A DNA stretch of 64,000 nt from Diploptera punctata (lineage: Eukaryota; Arthropoda; Insecta; Blattodea; Blaberidae): positions 219,001-283,000 of the forward strand of contig JASPKZ010001598.1 of NCBI GenBank assembly GCA_030220185.1, written 5' to 3'. Position 1 is the stretch's first letter, and each line of letters starts with the position of its first letter. Of this stretch, positions 1 to 10,365 are shown piece after piece. The notes under the pieces were generated by a model. It had not been told where the DNA came from. It saw nothing but the letters and a program-made list of their open reading frames with translations, and searched no databases. The position numbers and the translations under genes are program-made.

Positions 1-454
1 TAAAATTAAAACTATAACTAATAATAAAATGTACACAAGGAAGATAAATTAAATTATTTGGTAGATTGTCCGTGTCTAATGTTCATAAAAATATATATAA
101 TCAACTAATTTGTAAGTTAAATAATATTTAAAACAAACAACTGAAAATATTGGTTAATCTTAATACTATATTCATTAAAAAAAGTTTGCATTGTTATTAA
201 TTGCTAAAAGAATACTATCAGTCAGGTGTATAAACTATTTATTAAATGACACTTCAGTTTGTTTTTTTTTAATGATGTTATAGTTCGACAGTCTCTGACA
301 TAGGACGAAAGGGCTATTTTAAGGAGAAAATAGTCAAAGCAACGATTAAATTTTGCACAGAAACTCTAATTTAGGCTTGCGATTCTTTTACAAACCAGAA
401 ACATCTCCATTTTCAGAACCTGTAAACCACAATTTATTTTTGGATACCTTTAAC
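1..454. other. Unassigned AT-rich stretch
   Basis: No coding region, RNA gene, repeat structure or TIR was recognised. The stretch is AT-rich and full of stops in all frames. It may be the decayed upstream part of the LINE-B copy that follows. Confidence 0.4.
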
Positions 455-1370
455 AAATGCAGATGATATGGTATTATTGGCTACCTCAGAGGATTGTTCT
501 AAATTAACAGCAGAAAACATTCAGTGAAATTTCAACCGAAAAATCTAAAATAAAACTTGGCAAAAGTCTACGAGGCAGCACAATATTATATAGGAATTAG
601 AATAATGGGAGTTTTGGGGGGGGGGTAATCAAATAGCAGGTTCCGGAGACATATGTACTCAAACTGTGATTGGAGAATAGGTTATAAATGCGAGACTATT
701 AGTAATCTGGTGCACAAGTATGTATAACTTTGAATAACAGAATAAAATATAATATTAATGAGATTATGATCGGTGCAGAACCTGTCAGGAGTAAAATTGT
801 ACTTGCAGTACAATTTTTGAGTAGGTAAATAATTGTACATATCTAGGATTCAATATCTCATAAGAAGAAGGAAAGGATGTAAATGCAAAAATATCAACAT
901 TCTTACGGATTCTAGGGTTAATAAATTCTATCTTCAAGCCACAGATAGACCAAAAACCATCAAGACTAAAAGTGTACATATATAAAACACTGGCTCTTCC
1001 AACTCTTTTGTATGGTAGCGAAGTATGGACAATGAAACAGAGAAGAAATACAGAGACTTAGATCTGCTGAAATGAGATACCTTCAGAGGTCTGCAAGGAT
1101 GTAGGCCTACACTACTAGTTCGCAAAAAAAAATGAAGACATCTTAGAAGAATTACACATGGAACTTTTAGAATTTCTGATTATAAGTCAAGATGGATGCA
1201 ACATGTTCATCAAATGGAAGATCACAGAATACCCAAACAAATGTTAAACAATCAACCTGCAGGAAGAAGAAGACCAGGACGTCCACTCAAAATACTTTTG
1301 GAGGGTATTTCTATTGAGGCCGAAACAGGTCAACATGGCCTAAATTCGTGAATGGACTATGATGATGAAG
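455..1370 (+). mobile_element. LINE-B copy 1, degenerate RT 3' half
   Basis: This is a decayed non-LTR reverse transcriptase 3' half. The catalytic-box relic NADDMVLLATSED is read near 456, with the usual Y replaced by N. Further on, YLGFNIS, LLYGSEVWTM and a degraded copy of the C-terminal basic block can be followed through several frameshifts and stops. The 3' end (about 1175-1370) matches the LINE-B ends at 37.7, 38.3 and 42.8 kb and finishes in GATGATGAAG, a remnant of the family's (GAT)n tail. It cannot encode a functional enzyme. Confidence 0.8.
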
Positions 1371-1404
1371 AGATTATCAACATTTCTAATGATTTAATAA
1401 TAGC

Positions 1405-1752
1405 TGACATAAGCTGACATAAGCTCTCCATATATCCCTATCTAGAGCTAATGTTTTCCAATAATTCCCTGTATAATCTACTTCCCTCAAATCATAGTTA
1501 ATGTTATTCTCCCACCTCATTCTCGGTCTATCAACTGGGCGTTTTCCCTCTGGTTTTCCTACAAGAAGCTTCCATGTACGTCTTTCATTCCCCATTCGTG
1601 CTACATGCCCTGCCCATCGTACTCTGCGAGACTTAACTGTTCCTATTACATCTGCCTTCCTATAAAGACCATGTAGTTCACTGATAAGTAGTCTTCTCCA
1701 TTCACCTATCTGTTCATCTCTCTTTGGTCCAAAAAAATTCCTAAGAACTTTC
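1405..1752 (-). mobile_element. LINE-A fragment (3' part)
   Basis: Minus-strand reading gives MGNERRTWKLLVGKPEGK and DRPRMRWENNINYDLREVDY, the C-terminal block of the LINE-A protein, followed upstream by the GPKRDEQ region. The extreme 3' terminus (the GTTCGATAGTGCC segment and tail) is missing: the sequence starts inside ACATAAGCTCTCC, which is locally duplicated as GCTGACATAAGCTGACATAAG. It abuts a SINE3 copy with a short (TTC) run between them. Confidence 0.88.
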
Positions 1753-1761
1753 TTCTTGTAC

Positions 1762-2139
1762 CTTGTAAGACCATGTTTCCCTTAACAGAGATTTAGGCGC
1801 TCTCCCCCTACAGGGAAGAATTTGAACCATACTAATTTAGTTACACTTCTTTTCATATAGATGTCATAGGAGTGGTCCGTGGTCAGCGTCCCGCCTCATA
1901 CTGACATCAAGGAAACCAAGGTAGTAAACTAGGACGGGAAAATTCGATAAATTTTGTTTAGAGACCTTTCATTCAGGCTTAAGGATCTTTTACGAGCCTG
2001 AAAATCTTCAGTCTCAGGACCCACGGCTTGAAGTCCCTTGGATTTTTCCATCCTAAAAAATCCATCAACCCCAGGCGGGTTTGAATCTGCGACCCTCGGG
2101 ACCAGAGGTAAGGAGCATAACCACTAGTCCACCGCGGCT
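1762..2139 (-). mobile_element. SINE3 (tRNA-derived), nearly full length
   Basis: Reverse complement of the family seen at 8600 and 50663. The tRNA-like head, with a B-box-like GGTTTGAAT region, lies at the right end (2085-2139). The body has paired blocks around GATTTTTTAGGATGG and GTCAGTATGAGGC. The left end is the 3' terminus, ending in the sense orientation with ACATGGTCTTACAAG. It carries small indels relative to the other copies. Confidence 0.82.
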
Positions 2140-2143
2140 AATA

Positions 2144-2774
2144 ATAAATATCATATTAACTCAATTTTGATTGAACACAATTTTTGTATACATATGTCAC
2201 TTATGTTGTAAAGAGGTGGGTTGACTTTTGAAAGGACGAACAGGCCTTTTACAGGGGGGAAATTAAAATGACGCACACATAAAAGAACGGCTTAGCTTGT
2301 TCCCTCAGCAACATTTTTTATAACGCGATGGATTATTATTTGTCCACTCTTTTTTTTTTAACAAAGCTAAAGCTCTCGAAACAATAATAATCTCTTTTCG
2401 TACGAATTGTGTTTAAAAAGTTAACTACATCAGCAGCGGTTTATGGGATTAAACGGAATTTTGTTTGTCAAACAACAGATTACTGTATGCGAGACTGCCA
2501 ATACTTTGCATTTAATGTTTTTCATTTCCCCTGCGTCACATATCCTTCATACATTTTAGTTAATTGTAAATTCTTCGACATATTGCCATTTTATCAAAAT
2601 GAAACTATCAAAATTGGTTTCATTTGTACTTGAAATTGCGTTTTTGCACTCAATTCGTCAATGTATTTTCAATTTAATATTTGCATACAACTCTAAAAAG
2701 TAATAATTTTTCAAACTAAGGTCACTTTCAAAAAAAAAAAAAAAAAGACAAAAACGGAAATTACATAATAGTAT
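2144..2774. other. Unassigned stretch
   Basis: No family was recognised. A 74-codon open frame at 2409-2633 has no recognisable motif and atypical composition, so I do not call it a gene. A poly-A run of about 17 bases lies near 2730. The stretch ends at the left TSD of the next element. Confidence 0.4.
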
Positions 2775-2786
2775 TATCAAGTAATC

Positions 2787-3441
2787 CATGGTATCTTTAC
2801 CTTGTCGTGGTGGAGTGGCTTGCGTGCTTAAATGATCCCGAGAGCTATGCCGGCGGTAGCATTGCTGCCGATAGGGTTACCCATGCTGGACTGGTCGAAA
2901 GTGATAAGCCAGACGAAAAAAAAGTACCTTGGTCGAAAGAGTGACGATCTTTCACCGTAAAAATACAACCGTCAAGAAATGCAGACATGGGTTCAATTGG
3001 GTTAAATTTTCCGGAAGTCAAATAGTCCCCATTCGGTTCCCCGGGGCGGGCACTACTTCAATGAACCCATGCCAAAGGCTCAAACATAGGGACATGTTCC
3101 TAGGAACATGGAATGTTAAGACTTTATAAAATAGCGGGGCGCTAGAGGTGTTAACCCGTGAATTAGATAAATCAGCCTTGGATATAGTCGCTTTACAGGA
3201 AGTTGATGGCCGGGAGAAGGTAGTCAGGAATCAGGAAGCTTTGCATTATAACCAGAGGGAAAACGCCCAGTTGGTAGACCAGAATGAGATGGGAGAATAA
3301 CATTAGCTATGATTTGTGGGAAGTAGATTATACAGGGGATGATTGGAAAACATTGGCTCAGGATAGGGATGTATGGAGAGCTTATGTCCGCGCGGCCATG
3401 AACCTACGGGTTCGATAGTGCCGTGAGTTAGTTAGTTAGTT
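2787..3441 (+). mobile_element. Internally deleted LINE-A (5' end joined to 3' end)
   Basis: The unit is flanked by a perfect 12-bp target-site duplication, TATCAAGTAATC, at 2775-2786 and 3442-3453, so it inserted as one piece. The left part (2787 to about 3222) is the LINE-A 5' UTR plus the start of an APE-type endonuclease: FLGTWNVKTL, then a stop, then LDIVALQEVDGRE. The right part (about 3249-3441) is the last 170 bases of the RT gene, with GKRPVGRP and WENNI-like residues, then the GTTCGATAGTGCC terminus and a (GTTA)n tail. The whole central endonuclease and RT core is absent. It is non-autonomous in structure. Confidence 0.9.
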
Positions 3442-3512
3442 TATCAAGTAATCAATTGATTTGGTGTTTACTTGATGAATATCCATTATGTTTACTGATT
3501 AAATAAAATAAA

Positions 3513-3776
3513 ACTGTGAAAGGTTGTACAAGAGAAGAACATATTAGAAATGAGAATATTCGAGAGGAAATAAAAGTATAACACTTCTTCAACAAATAGA
3601 AGAATACAAGAACAATTGGATAGAACACCTGCAAAGAATTACAGAGGATAGGATACCATAGATGGCACTGACGTATAATGGTATAGGACGAAGATCGGTG
3701 GGAAGACCAAGAAAGCGCTGGGCTGATGTGAGATCGGAACAGGCAAAGGCCTAATCCGAGAAGGATGATGATGATG
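3513..3776 (+). mobile_element. LINE-E fragment (3' end)
   Basis: Frames read EYKNNWIEHLQRITEDRIP, then RRSVGRPRKRWADVRSEQAKA and a stop: the arginine-rich C-terminal block of an RTE-like reverse transcriptase. It is followed directly by a (GAT)n tail. Copies of the same family lie on the minus strand at 39.6 and 57.9 kb. 5'-truncated and frameshifted. Confidence 0.8.
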
Positions 3777-3947
3777 AAAGTTTTATACGATTTTCATGAT
3801 TATTTTAATACAAATTCGTTACAGCTGTTTCAGTACTTTGTACCTTCTATACTACATTCTATAGTATTCGTCTGAAGAAGATATAAAGTACTGAAACCGC
3901 TGTAACGAATTTCTATTAAAATAAATATGAAAATCGCATAAAACTTT
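3777..3947. repeat. Divergent inverted pair with hammerhead-like motif (locus H1)
   Basis: Two arms of about 70 bp (3777-3846 and 3871-3947) are inverted copies of each other. The right arm carries CTGAAGA (3872-3878), a stem-loop, GAAAC (3893-3897) and the triplet GTA (3902-3904). Stem I is visible as ATTCGT before CTGA pairing with ACGAAT after GTA. The left arm (minus strand) has the perfect palindromic helix III ACAGCTGT, stem II GGTAC-AAA-GTACT and GTA, but its CTGA core is mutated. The pattern fits the minimal hammerhead ribozymes known from Penelope-like elements. No cleavage activity can be claimed from sequence. Confidence 0.65.
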
Positions 3948-4054
3948 AACATTTTTATTATATTTTATCGCTAAACTTTATCACAATTTTCTTTCCATTG
4001 AGATAAGCCATATGTTGGCCTTTTCCGGTCCCACTTTAGGCTTAGTTCAGAAAT

Positions 4055-5222
4055 TTACTTACTTACTCACTGGCACTATCGAACCCGTAGGTTCATGGCC
4101 GCGCGGACATAAGCTCTCCATACATCCATATCCTGAGCTAATGCTTTCCAATCATTTCCTGTATAATCTACTTCCCTCAAATCATAGTTAATGTTATTCT
4201 CCCACCTCATTCTTGGTCTACCAACTAGGCGTTTTCCCTCTGGCTTTCCTACAAGAAGCTTCCATGCAAGTCTTTCATTTCCCATACGTGCAACATGTCC
4301 TGCCCATCGCAGTCTACGAGACTTAACTGTTCTTATTATATCTGGCTTCCTATAAAGACCATGTAGTTCATTGTTATGTAGTCTTCTCCATTCACCTGTC
4401 TGTTCATCTCTCTTTGGTCCAAAAATTTTCCTAAGTATTTTATTCTCAAAGACTTGTAATCTTCTTTCCTCCCTTAAAGTAAGAGTCCATGTTTCGCACC
4501 CATATAATATAACTGGTAGAATAATAGTTTTATACATTTTCAGTTTAACGTTTTTTGAAAGGAGTTGGGACGTCAAGAGTCTCTGCAATGCATAATAGCA
4601 TGCATTTCCAGAATTGAGCCTATGTTTAATTTCTTTGTGCATCTCATTCCTACTTGTGATTATTGTTCTTAGGTATTTGAATTCAGCCACTTCCTCAAAA
4701 TTTTCCTCATATCCATTATATAATTTATTTCTACGTGTGATCATATACTTAGTTTTATTGATATTTACTTCCAGTCCTAATTTCTTAGTGTTACGCAATA
4801 GTGTGTGCGTGTTGTCCTTTAGTATCTCCTTGCTGTCGGCCAATAATACTACATCATCAGCATAAACTAACAGCTTATTAATACCATTGAGTTATAAGCC
4901 TTCCTCATTCTCTAAAGATTTAATGGCATGCTCTAGTACAAAATTAAATAGTAGAGGAGATAGTGCATCTCCTTGCTTCAACCCATTCTGGATTTCAAAA
5001 GTGTCCGAAAACTGTTTGCCTACACGCACCCTACTCTTTGAGCCATTTAGACACATTCGCATAAGTCTAACTAACTTTTTAGGAATTCCGAACTCCAGCA
5101 GGATACTATGTAACTTCTCCCTCTTAATTGAATCATATGTTTTTTTGAAGTCTACATACAGTTGATGTACAGTACCATTATATTCCCATTTCTTTTCTAA
5201 AATCTGTCTTATATTAAAATTC
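4055..5222 (-). mobile_element. LINE-A copy with RT core, longest in the window
   Basis: Minus-strand frames run from RT motif A, LYVDFKKTYDSI (near 5150), through NGLKQGDALSPLLFNFVLE and the catalytic LLVYADDVVLLADS, to the C-terminal YGCETWTL, GPKRDEQTGEW and RPRMRWEN blocks. A TAA stop between EEGL and LNGI splits the frame just upstream of YADD, so the enzyme is broken. The 3' terminus is complete: a stop codon, the GTTCGATAGTGCCAGTGAG segment, then the tail read as (ACTT)n on the plus strand at 4055-4066. The element is truncated on its 5' side within the RT fingers. It would have encoded an endonuclease-reverse transcriptase for target-primed retrotransposition. Confidence 0.92.
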
Positions 5223-5313
5223 TACTTCATTTAACGTCCTCATCGGCTTTTCCAATTTTGGTTTGTAAAACTTCAGGACTTTTTGTATCTGCTCCAATGA
5301 CATGCATTTTTAT

Positions 5314-5684
5314 CAATGTCACCAGGTTGTCGTTATGATATTTCTGGTGTTCTCTCCTGGCATGGTGTACTTGTAACACACTTCTGAGGTTAGGGCGCCT
5401 GGAAGGCGAAGCTACGCTGCCTCGATGATATGAAAGTTGATGATGAAGATAATTATGCGCCAGTAGGGGCCTTAATTTAAACTTAATCTAATGAAGTGAA
5501 TATAATGATAATGATAGATGGTATTCGGGGACCGTCTGGACGTTAAAAGTTTCCCAACATTTGTTTTAAAGGTGAGGAAAAAACTCGAAAAACCTCACCC
5601 AAGAAAACTTGTCCCGAATGGGTATATAACCCGGGCCCGCAACTTGAAAATATAGCACGCTACCTCGTGACCACAGTGACAGAC
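5314..5684 (-). mobile_element. SINE1-beta (tRNA head with beta tail)
   Basis: The right end is a decayed SINE1 head (CACTGTGGTCACGAGGTAGCGTGC in minus sense, shortened and mutated around the B box). The body block CGGGGACCGTCTGGACG follows. Instead of the usual alpha tail, the 3' half is the beta tail found also at 22.8-23.2 kb, recognisable by GGGCGCCTGGAAGGCG and CTCTCCTGGCATGG on the plus strand. Confidence 0.72.
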
Positions 5685-5852
5685 TCATCTTCTAACCATT
5701 CAGTTTTGAAATGTTCTATTTTTTTCGAACACTTGAGTAATTTTTAATTCGTTTAATATTTCTGCATTAGCGTTATAGTTCTACCATTTGTCTCTTGTTT
5801 TTTTTTTTTCCTTCATATTTTCTTCTCTGTTGCTCTTATTCTTCATCAAATA

Positions 5853-6538
5853 ATGGAAATGGACAGCTAATGACAAATGAGGGAAATTTTGAGGAAGTGG
5901 CTGAATTCAAATACCTAGGAACAATAATCACAAATAGGAATGAGATGCACATAGAAATTAAACATAGGCTCAATTCTGGAAATGCATGCTATTATGCATT
6001 GCAGAGACTTTTGATGTCCCAACTCCTTTCAAAAAACGTTAAGCTGAAAATATATAAAACTATTATTCTACCAGTTATATTATATGGGTGTGAAACATGG
6101 ACTCTTACTTTAAGAGAGGAAAGGAGATTACAAGTATTTGAGAATAAAGTACTTAGGAAATTTTTTGGACCAACGAGAGATGAACAGACAGGTGAATGGA
6201 GAAGACTACATAACAATGAACTACATGGTCTTTATAGGAAGCCAGATATAATAAGAACAGTTAAGTCTCGTAGACTGCGATGGACAGGACATGTTGCCCG
6301 TATGGGGAACGAAAGACTTGCATGGAGGTTTTTTGTAGGAAAGCCAGAGGGAAAACGCCCATTTGGTAGACCAAGAATGAGGTGGGAGAATAACATTAAC
6401 TATGATTTGAGGGAAGTAGATTATACAGGGAATGATTGGAAGGCATTAGCTCGGGATAGGGATGTATGGAGAGCTTATGTCCGTGCGGCCATGAACCTAC
6501 GGGTTCGATAGTGAAAATGAGTAAGTAAGTAAGTAAGT
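5853..6538 (+). mobile_element. LINE-A copy, intact C-terminal frame
   Basis: An uninterrupted frame to 6511 covers GNGQLMTNEGNFEEVAEF, KYLGTIITNRNEMH, YGCETWTLTLREERRLQ, GPTRDEQTGEW and MRWENNINYDLREVDYTG, ending MNLRVR. The ~20 codons upstream of GNGQL are flanking DNA, not element. The RT catalytic core is missing, so this is a 5'-truncated insertion. The 3' terminus ends with (GTAA)n at 6519-6537. The CCAT/ATGG-rich C-terminal domain is of the type found downstream of RT in RTE-like elements. Confidence 0.92.
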
Positions 6539-6764
6539 TGAGGTGTCAGCTGTTTTGACAAACCATGATCCACTGCGTTTAGAATGGTAGGAATCGTGGG
6601 AATGGTATAATTTAATTCTTGTTTTCTTTAACATTGTTTTTTGTTTGAATACATTGGTTATTACTCTGTTATTTTTCTAAAGTTATTAAACTTGTTGCTG
6701 ACATATTTTTTTCTTTCACATGATATTAAGATTCCTAAATACTTTAATCTTTCTCCATTGATTG

Positions 6765-6963
6765 AGTAGCTTGCTTGCCCAAACTAACTCTAGAGCTATG
6801 CCGGCGGTAGCATTGCTGCCTAAAGGGTTACCATGCCGGACACGTTTCAAAGGCGATAAACCGTACGGAAAAAAAAAAGAACTTGGTCGAAAGAGTGGCG
6901 ATTTCTCACGTAAATTACAACCATCAAGAAACGTGGACGCACGTTCCACTGGAGTAAAATTTT
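6765..6963 (+). mobile_element. LINE-A 5' UTR fragment
   Basis: Matches the 5' UTR of the internally deleted copy at 2787: AGCTATGCCGGCGGTAGC, ATTGCTGCC, GGTCGAAAGAGTGRCGAT and CAACCRTCAAGAAA blocks occur in the same order. It is diverged and lacks both the extreme 5' end and any coding region. Confidence 0.8.
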
Positions 6964-7103
6964 CTTATTATGTATCGAGCTTATGAATTAAAGTTTCATG
7001 TCTGGTGGTATTCTTCCTTTAGCTAGAATATTTCTGCATCATTTCGAAAGTAATTTTATAACTTTTGTCCTCCATACTTTAATAATTTTTCTAACAGTTC
7101 TAG

Positions 7104-7105
<2 letters not shown>

Positions 7106-7160
<55 letters not shown>
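7106..7160. repeat. (AAT)n microsatellite
   Basis: An almost pure ATA/AAT triplet run. It sits between unassigned sequence and a LINE 3' fragment, consistent with origin in or near a LINE tail. Confidence 0.95.
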
Positions 7161-7161
<1 letters not shown>

Positions 7162-7290
7162 TAAGAAAGGGAAGACCTAAAGAATGATGGATGAACGGTG
7201 TGAGAAGAAGTATAAGTGAACTGGGACTTACAGATGTGGATGTTCAAGACCGCTACAACTGGAGAAGACCAATTTCTTGAGGTTGCGGAA
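7161..7290 (+). mobile_element. Small non-LTR 3' fragment
   Basis: A short frame reads KGRPKEWMNGVRRSISELGLTD-like residues ending at a stop, which resembles the G-R-P-(K/R)-x-W end of RTE-type RT proteins in this window. The family could not be matched to others here. Confidence 0.5.
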
Positions 7291-7334
7291 AACCAGTGTA
7301 TTGTGAATTAATTTAAAAAAATTAAATAATAATG

Positions 7335-7868
7335 TTAACTAACTCACTGGCACTATCGAACCCGTAGATTCATGACCGCGTGGACATAAGCTCCCCATAC
7401 ATCCTATTATGTGATAATATTTTTCAACCATTCCCTTATAATTTACTTTCCTCAAATCATAGTTAATGTTATTCTCCCACCTAATTTGGTCTACCAACTG
7501 GACGTTTTCCTCTGGTTTTCCTAAAAGAAGCTTCCATGCACGTCTTTCATTCCCCATTCGTGCCACATGTCCTGCCCATCGCAGTCTACGAGACTTAATT
7601 GATCTTATTCTGGCTTTCTATAAAGACCATGTAGTTCACTGTTACGTAGTCTTCTAGATTCACCTGTCTGTTCATCTCGCTTTGGTACAAAAATTTCCCT
7701 AAGAACTTTATTCTCAAAACTTATAATCTCATTTCCTCCCTTAAAGTAAGACTCCATGTTTCGCATCCATATAATGTACCTGGTAGAATAATAGTTTTAT
7801 ATATTTTCATTTTAACGTTTTTTGAAAGAAGTTGGGGCGTCAAGAGTCCCTGTAATGCATAATAGTAG
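7335..7868 (-). mobile_element. LINE-A copy, degraded
   Basis: Minus-strand LINE-A 3' part: the terminal segment and tail start near 7335 (AACTAACTCACTGG). ARMGNERRAWKLLLGKPEE, WENNINYDLRK and, further upstream, FGPKRDEQ-like and ILFYQ-region blocks follow. Numerous indels break all frames. Truncated near the residue block QRLL. Confidence 0.88.
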
Positions 7869-7872
7869 CCTA

Positions 7873-8594
7873 ATATTATTAAGATATTTTAAAATATCAA
7901 AAATAATATTGCACCAACTACGGTTTAAAGAATTTATAGAGTGTCCAAATCGTCGAAAATTCATAATTCCGTTTTTATGATTTAGAAATCAGGTTTTGAG
8001 CAATTCATAGAATTTACTGCCTTACAGATTAACCCACTGCCCTCAAATGGTGTTTTTAAGTGTGTAACTCTGTGGGAACATCATTATAAGCCCCTCCTCA
8101 TTTTTTCCTTGATATTTTATAGTTATTTCCTGGATATAAAAAAACAAATTAACATAGTATGGGTGATAAAAACAAGCGGGAGTCCACATAGGCGCGCGAG
8201 CTGGAAAAAGATTGGGACCCGTGACTTAGCTAATTTAAACTGGGACATAATTTTACACCTAATCATAATTTACATATCTAATTCTAGACTAATTGATTTG
8301 CCCTTACTAATAAACTAGAGCTGATTATGCCAGAACATTCCTTTGTAATAAAAATAATAGTGAAATAAAAATATAAACCGAAACCTGCTACAAATCGTTG
8401 CTAACCACAGAAGACAGGGACAATATACAACGCCCCTGGTGGCCAAGGAAAAAAGACAAAGACAAAGACTAAAAGAAGATGCCTTCATTCTACTCTTAAA
8501 ACATTTGGCGATCAGTGTCGAACTGGCTCCTTATACATGAACTTTTAGCATTTAATATTTATATTAAATAAAACAAAATATAATATTGTATATT
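7873..8594. other. Unassigned stretch
   Basis: No repeat family or gene was recognised. A 69-codon frame at 8109-8318 has no motif. A purine-rich patch lies around 8440-8480. Confidence 0.4.
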
Positions 8595-8599
8595 TATTC

Positions 8600-8992
8600 G
8601 GCCGCGGTGGACTAGTGGTTATGCTCCTTGCCTCTGGTCCCGAGGGTCCCGGGTTCAAACCCGGCCGGGGTCGATGGATTTTTTAGGATGGAAAAATCCA
8701 AGGAGCATGTCCTCCGGGAGGGACTTTAAGCCATGGGTTCCGAGTCTGAAGATTTTCAGGCTCGTAAAAAATCCTTAAGCCCGAATGAAAAGGCCTCTAA
8801 GCAAAATTTACCTAATTTTCCCGTTCTAGTACTACCTTGGTTTCCTAGATGTCAGTATGAGGCGAAACGCTGACCACGGACCACTCAAAATGACATCTAT
8901 ACGAAAACAAGTGTAACTAAATTAGTATGGTTCAAATTCTTCTCTTTAGGGGGAGAGCGCCTAAATCTGTGTAAAGGGAAAACATGGGCTTA
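8600..8992 (+). mobile_element. SINE3 full-length copy
   Basis: The tRNA-like head begins GCCGCGGTGGACTAGTGG, giving an A-box match TGGACTAGTGG at 8608-8618. The B-box match GGTTCAAACC follows at 8652-8661. The tRNA-unrelated body of about 300 bp holds a short internal inverted repeat (CCATGGGTTCCGAG near 8732; GATGTCAGTATGAGG near 8849). The 3' end is ACATGGGCTTATAA running straight into an (AT)n microsatellite. Transcription by RNA polymerase III from the internal boxes is the family expectation. Confidence 0.9.
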
Positions 8993-8993
8993 T

Positions 8994-8996
<3 letters not shown>

Positions 8997-9043
<47 letters not shown>
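8997..9043. repeat. (AT)n microsatellite
   Basis: Pure alternating AT directly after the 3' end of the SINE3 copy; probably an expanded SINE tail. Confidence 0.95.
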
Positions 9044-9046
<3 letters not shown>

Positions 9047-9167
9047 TTATTATGTATTTCAATAAAGTTTAGATATAGGTAGGGACATAGAGCAGACCCG
9101 GGGATAAGGGCATTGTGCACGAAGTAACCCGGGGGTGGCAGTGGGGCTCTAAATAAAAAGTACTATA
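9044..9167. other. GC-richer unassigned segment
   Basis: Contains GACCCGGGGATAAGG and AACCCGGGGGTGGCAG, clearly richer in GC than its surroundings. Possibly a fragment of an unrecognised repeat; no tRNA boxes seen. Confidence 0.3.
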
Positions 9168-9412
9168 AAATAGATAGATACATAGATCATCGGTTGATTA
9201 ATGTTTTTGACATCGTCCGATTCCCAATAGCCAAAATTTGTCGGTCCATCCAATCTCCTAGTAGTAGATGCTTCTCCTTCATATATGAACATATTCCCTG
9301 ACTCCAGGATGTTTTAAGTCTTCCCTCAGGTTTCCATTCCAAAACACATTTTGGTAGTCGATCATCTTCCATTTGCTGGACGTGTTCGTACCATATTAAT
9401 TGCTGAGTTTCG
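9168..9412 (-). mobile_element. LINE-F 3' part (outer layer of a three-level nest)
   Basis: Matches the LINE-F copy at 40.7-40.9 kb on the minus strand: block QQMEDDRLPKCVLEWKPEGR then LKTSWSQGI and GDWMDRQ. The 3' end carries a (TAGA)n tail on the plus strand at 9168-9180. The element is interrupted at GAGTTT by LINE-G and continues at about 10020. Confidence 0.85.
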
Positions 9413-9965
9413 ATATATTTAATTCGTTAATTTAAAGTGAAATTTGGATTTTAAATAAAAGAAACTCTCATAAACTTCAAGTAAGCCAAATGCGCTTCTT
9501 ACGATCATTGTTAGGAGTTAATAGACTGGATCACCAAAGGAACACTACTATCAGAGGAAAACTTGGAGTAGCAAGTTTAAATGAAGATATCCAAAGATAC
9601 CAACAAGAATGGAAAAATCATCTGAGAAGAATGGCAAGAAATAGACTTCCAAAATTGGCATTTCAATATACCCCAACTGGACATAGGGACCAAGGAAGAC
9701 CAAAACATCGGTGGAAAGATCAAGACCATCTTCGCTAGGTTTACCGTACAGGCCACATGGCCTAAAACGAATTTGTTCATGATGATGATGATGAAATTTA
9801 AAGTAAATCAAAACACATTATAAATTTCATTGTATTGTATTTATAACATGTAATCGTTTATGTATATTGTAATTTAGATGTAAGACTTTTTTTTTGTATT
9901 TTTTAAAACCTTGTTGAGTAGTAGACAAGGCCTTAAGGCCTTAACTCTGCCAGGTAAAATAAAGC

Positions 9966-10011
<46 letters not shown>

Positions 10012-10018
10012 ATTAATA
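9413..10018 (+). mobile_element. LINE-G 3' UTR copy, inserted in LINE-F and itself interrupted
   Basis: Only the 3' UTR of LINE-G is present: ATATATTTAATTCGTTAA on the left, then, after the LINE-C insertion, AAATCAAAACACATTATAAA and the diagnostic end CAAGGCCTTAAGGCC, TTAACTCTGCCAGGTAAA, ATAAAGC followed by (TTA)n. The same end occurs at 31.4 and 39.3 kb. The LINE-F host resumes directly after the microsatellite with TAATATAATCTAAAAT. Confidence 0.85.
9439..9794 (+). mobile_element. LINE-C 3' fragment inserted in LINE-G
   Basis: An 82-codon frame from 9490 (MRFLRSLLGVNRL to DHLR) is colinear with the C-terminus of the LINE-C RT at 32.8 kb. The terminal segment ends in CATGGCCTAAAACGAA, TTTGTTC and (ATG)n. 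A 10-bp TSD, AATTTAAAGT, is seen at 9429-9438 and 9795-9804. 5'-truncated; no RT core. Confidence 0.92.
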
Positions 10019-10350
10019 TTATTATTATTATTATTAATATAATCTAAAATAGTGTCTTCAATCTTCATTTGCTCCCTTATAACTGAATTTCAATTTTTTT
10101 TCTCTTCTTGAAATTCTTGCTGCCCTTCCTATAAAAATCCATTTCCATTGCCAAAAGATACTTAATTGTTTTTGTTGTTAATGGTCAAAGTTCTGCTCCA
10201 TATGTAATGATGCTTTTAACAATTGTATGATATATATTAATTTTATTTTTAATATTATATTTTTATCCCACGATATTCCATTGGGGCAAGCAATTGTAAA
10301 TTTTCCTTCAGTATTTCTATTTCTTATTTCCTCTTCATAATTTCCATTTT
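10019..10350 (-). mobile_element. LINE-F middle part
   Basis: Continuation of the LINE-F copy after the LINE-G insertion, minus strand: matches the 40.4-40.7 kb copy through the ETQFRR-like, MDFIGRAARISR-like and YGAEL blocks. All frames contain stops. Confidence 0.8.
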
Positions 10351-10365
10351 TGTTAATATTAATTC

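Noticed and set aside
2409..2633. 74-codon open frame
   Set aside because: No motif, no splice or promoter context, AT-driven composition; likely chance.
4371..4595. Open frames opposite to LINE-A coding strand (MLCSLLHSPVCSS type)
   Set aside because: They recur antisense in every LINE-A copy (also 5992, 44251) and are shadows of the RT C-terminus.
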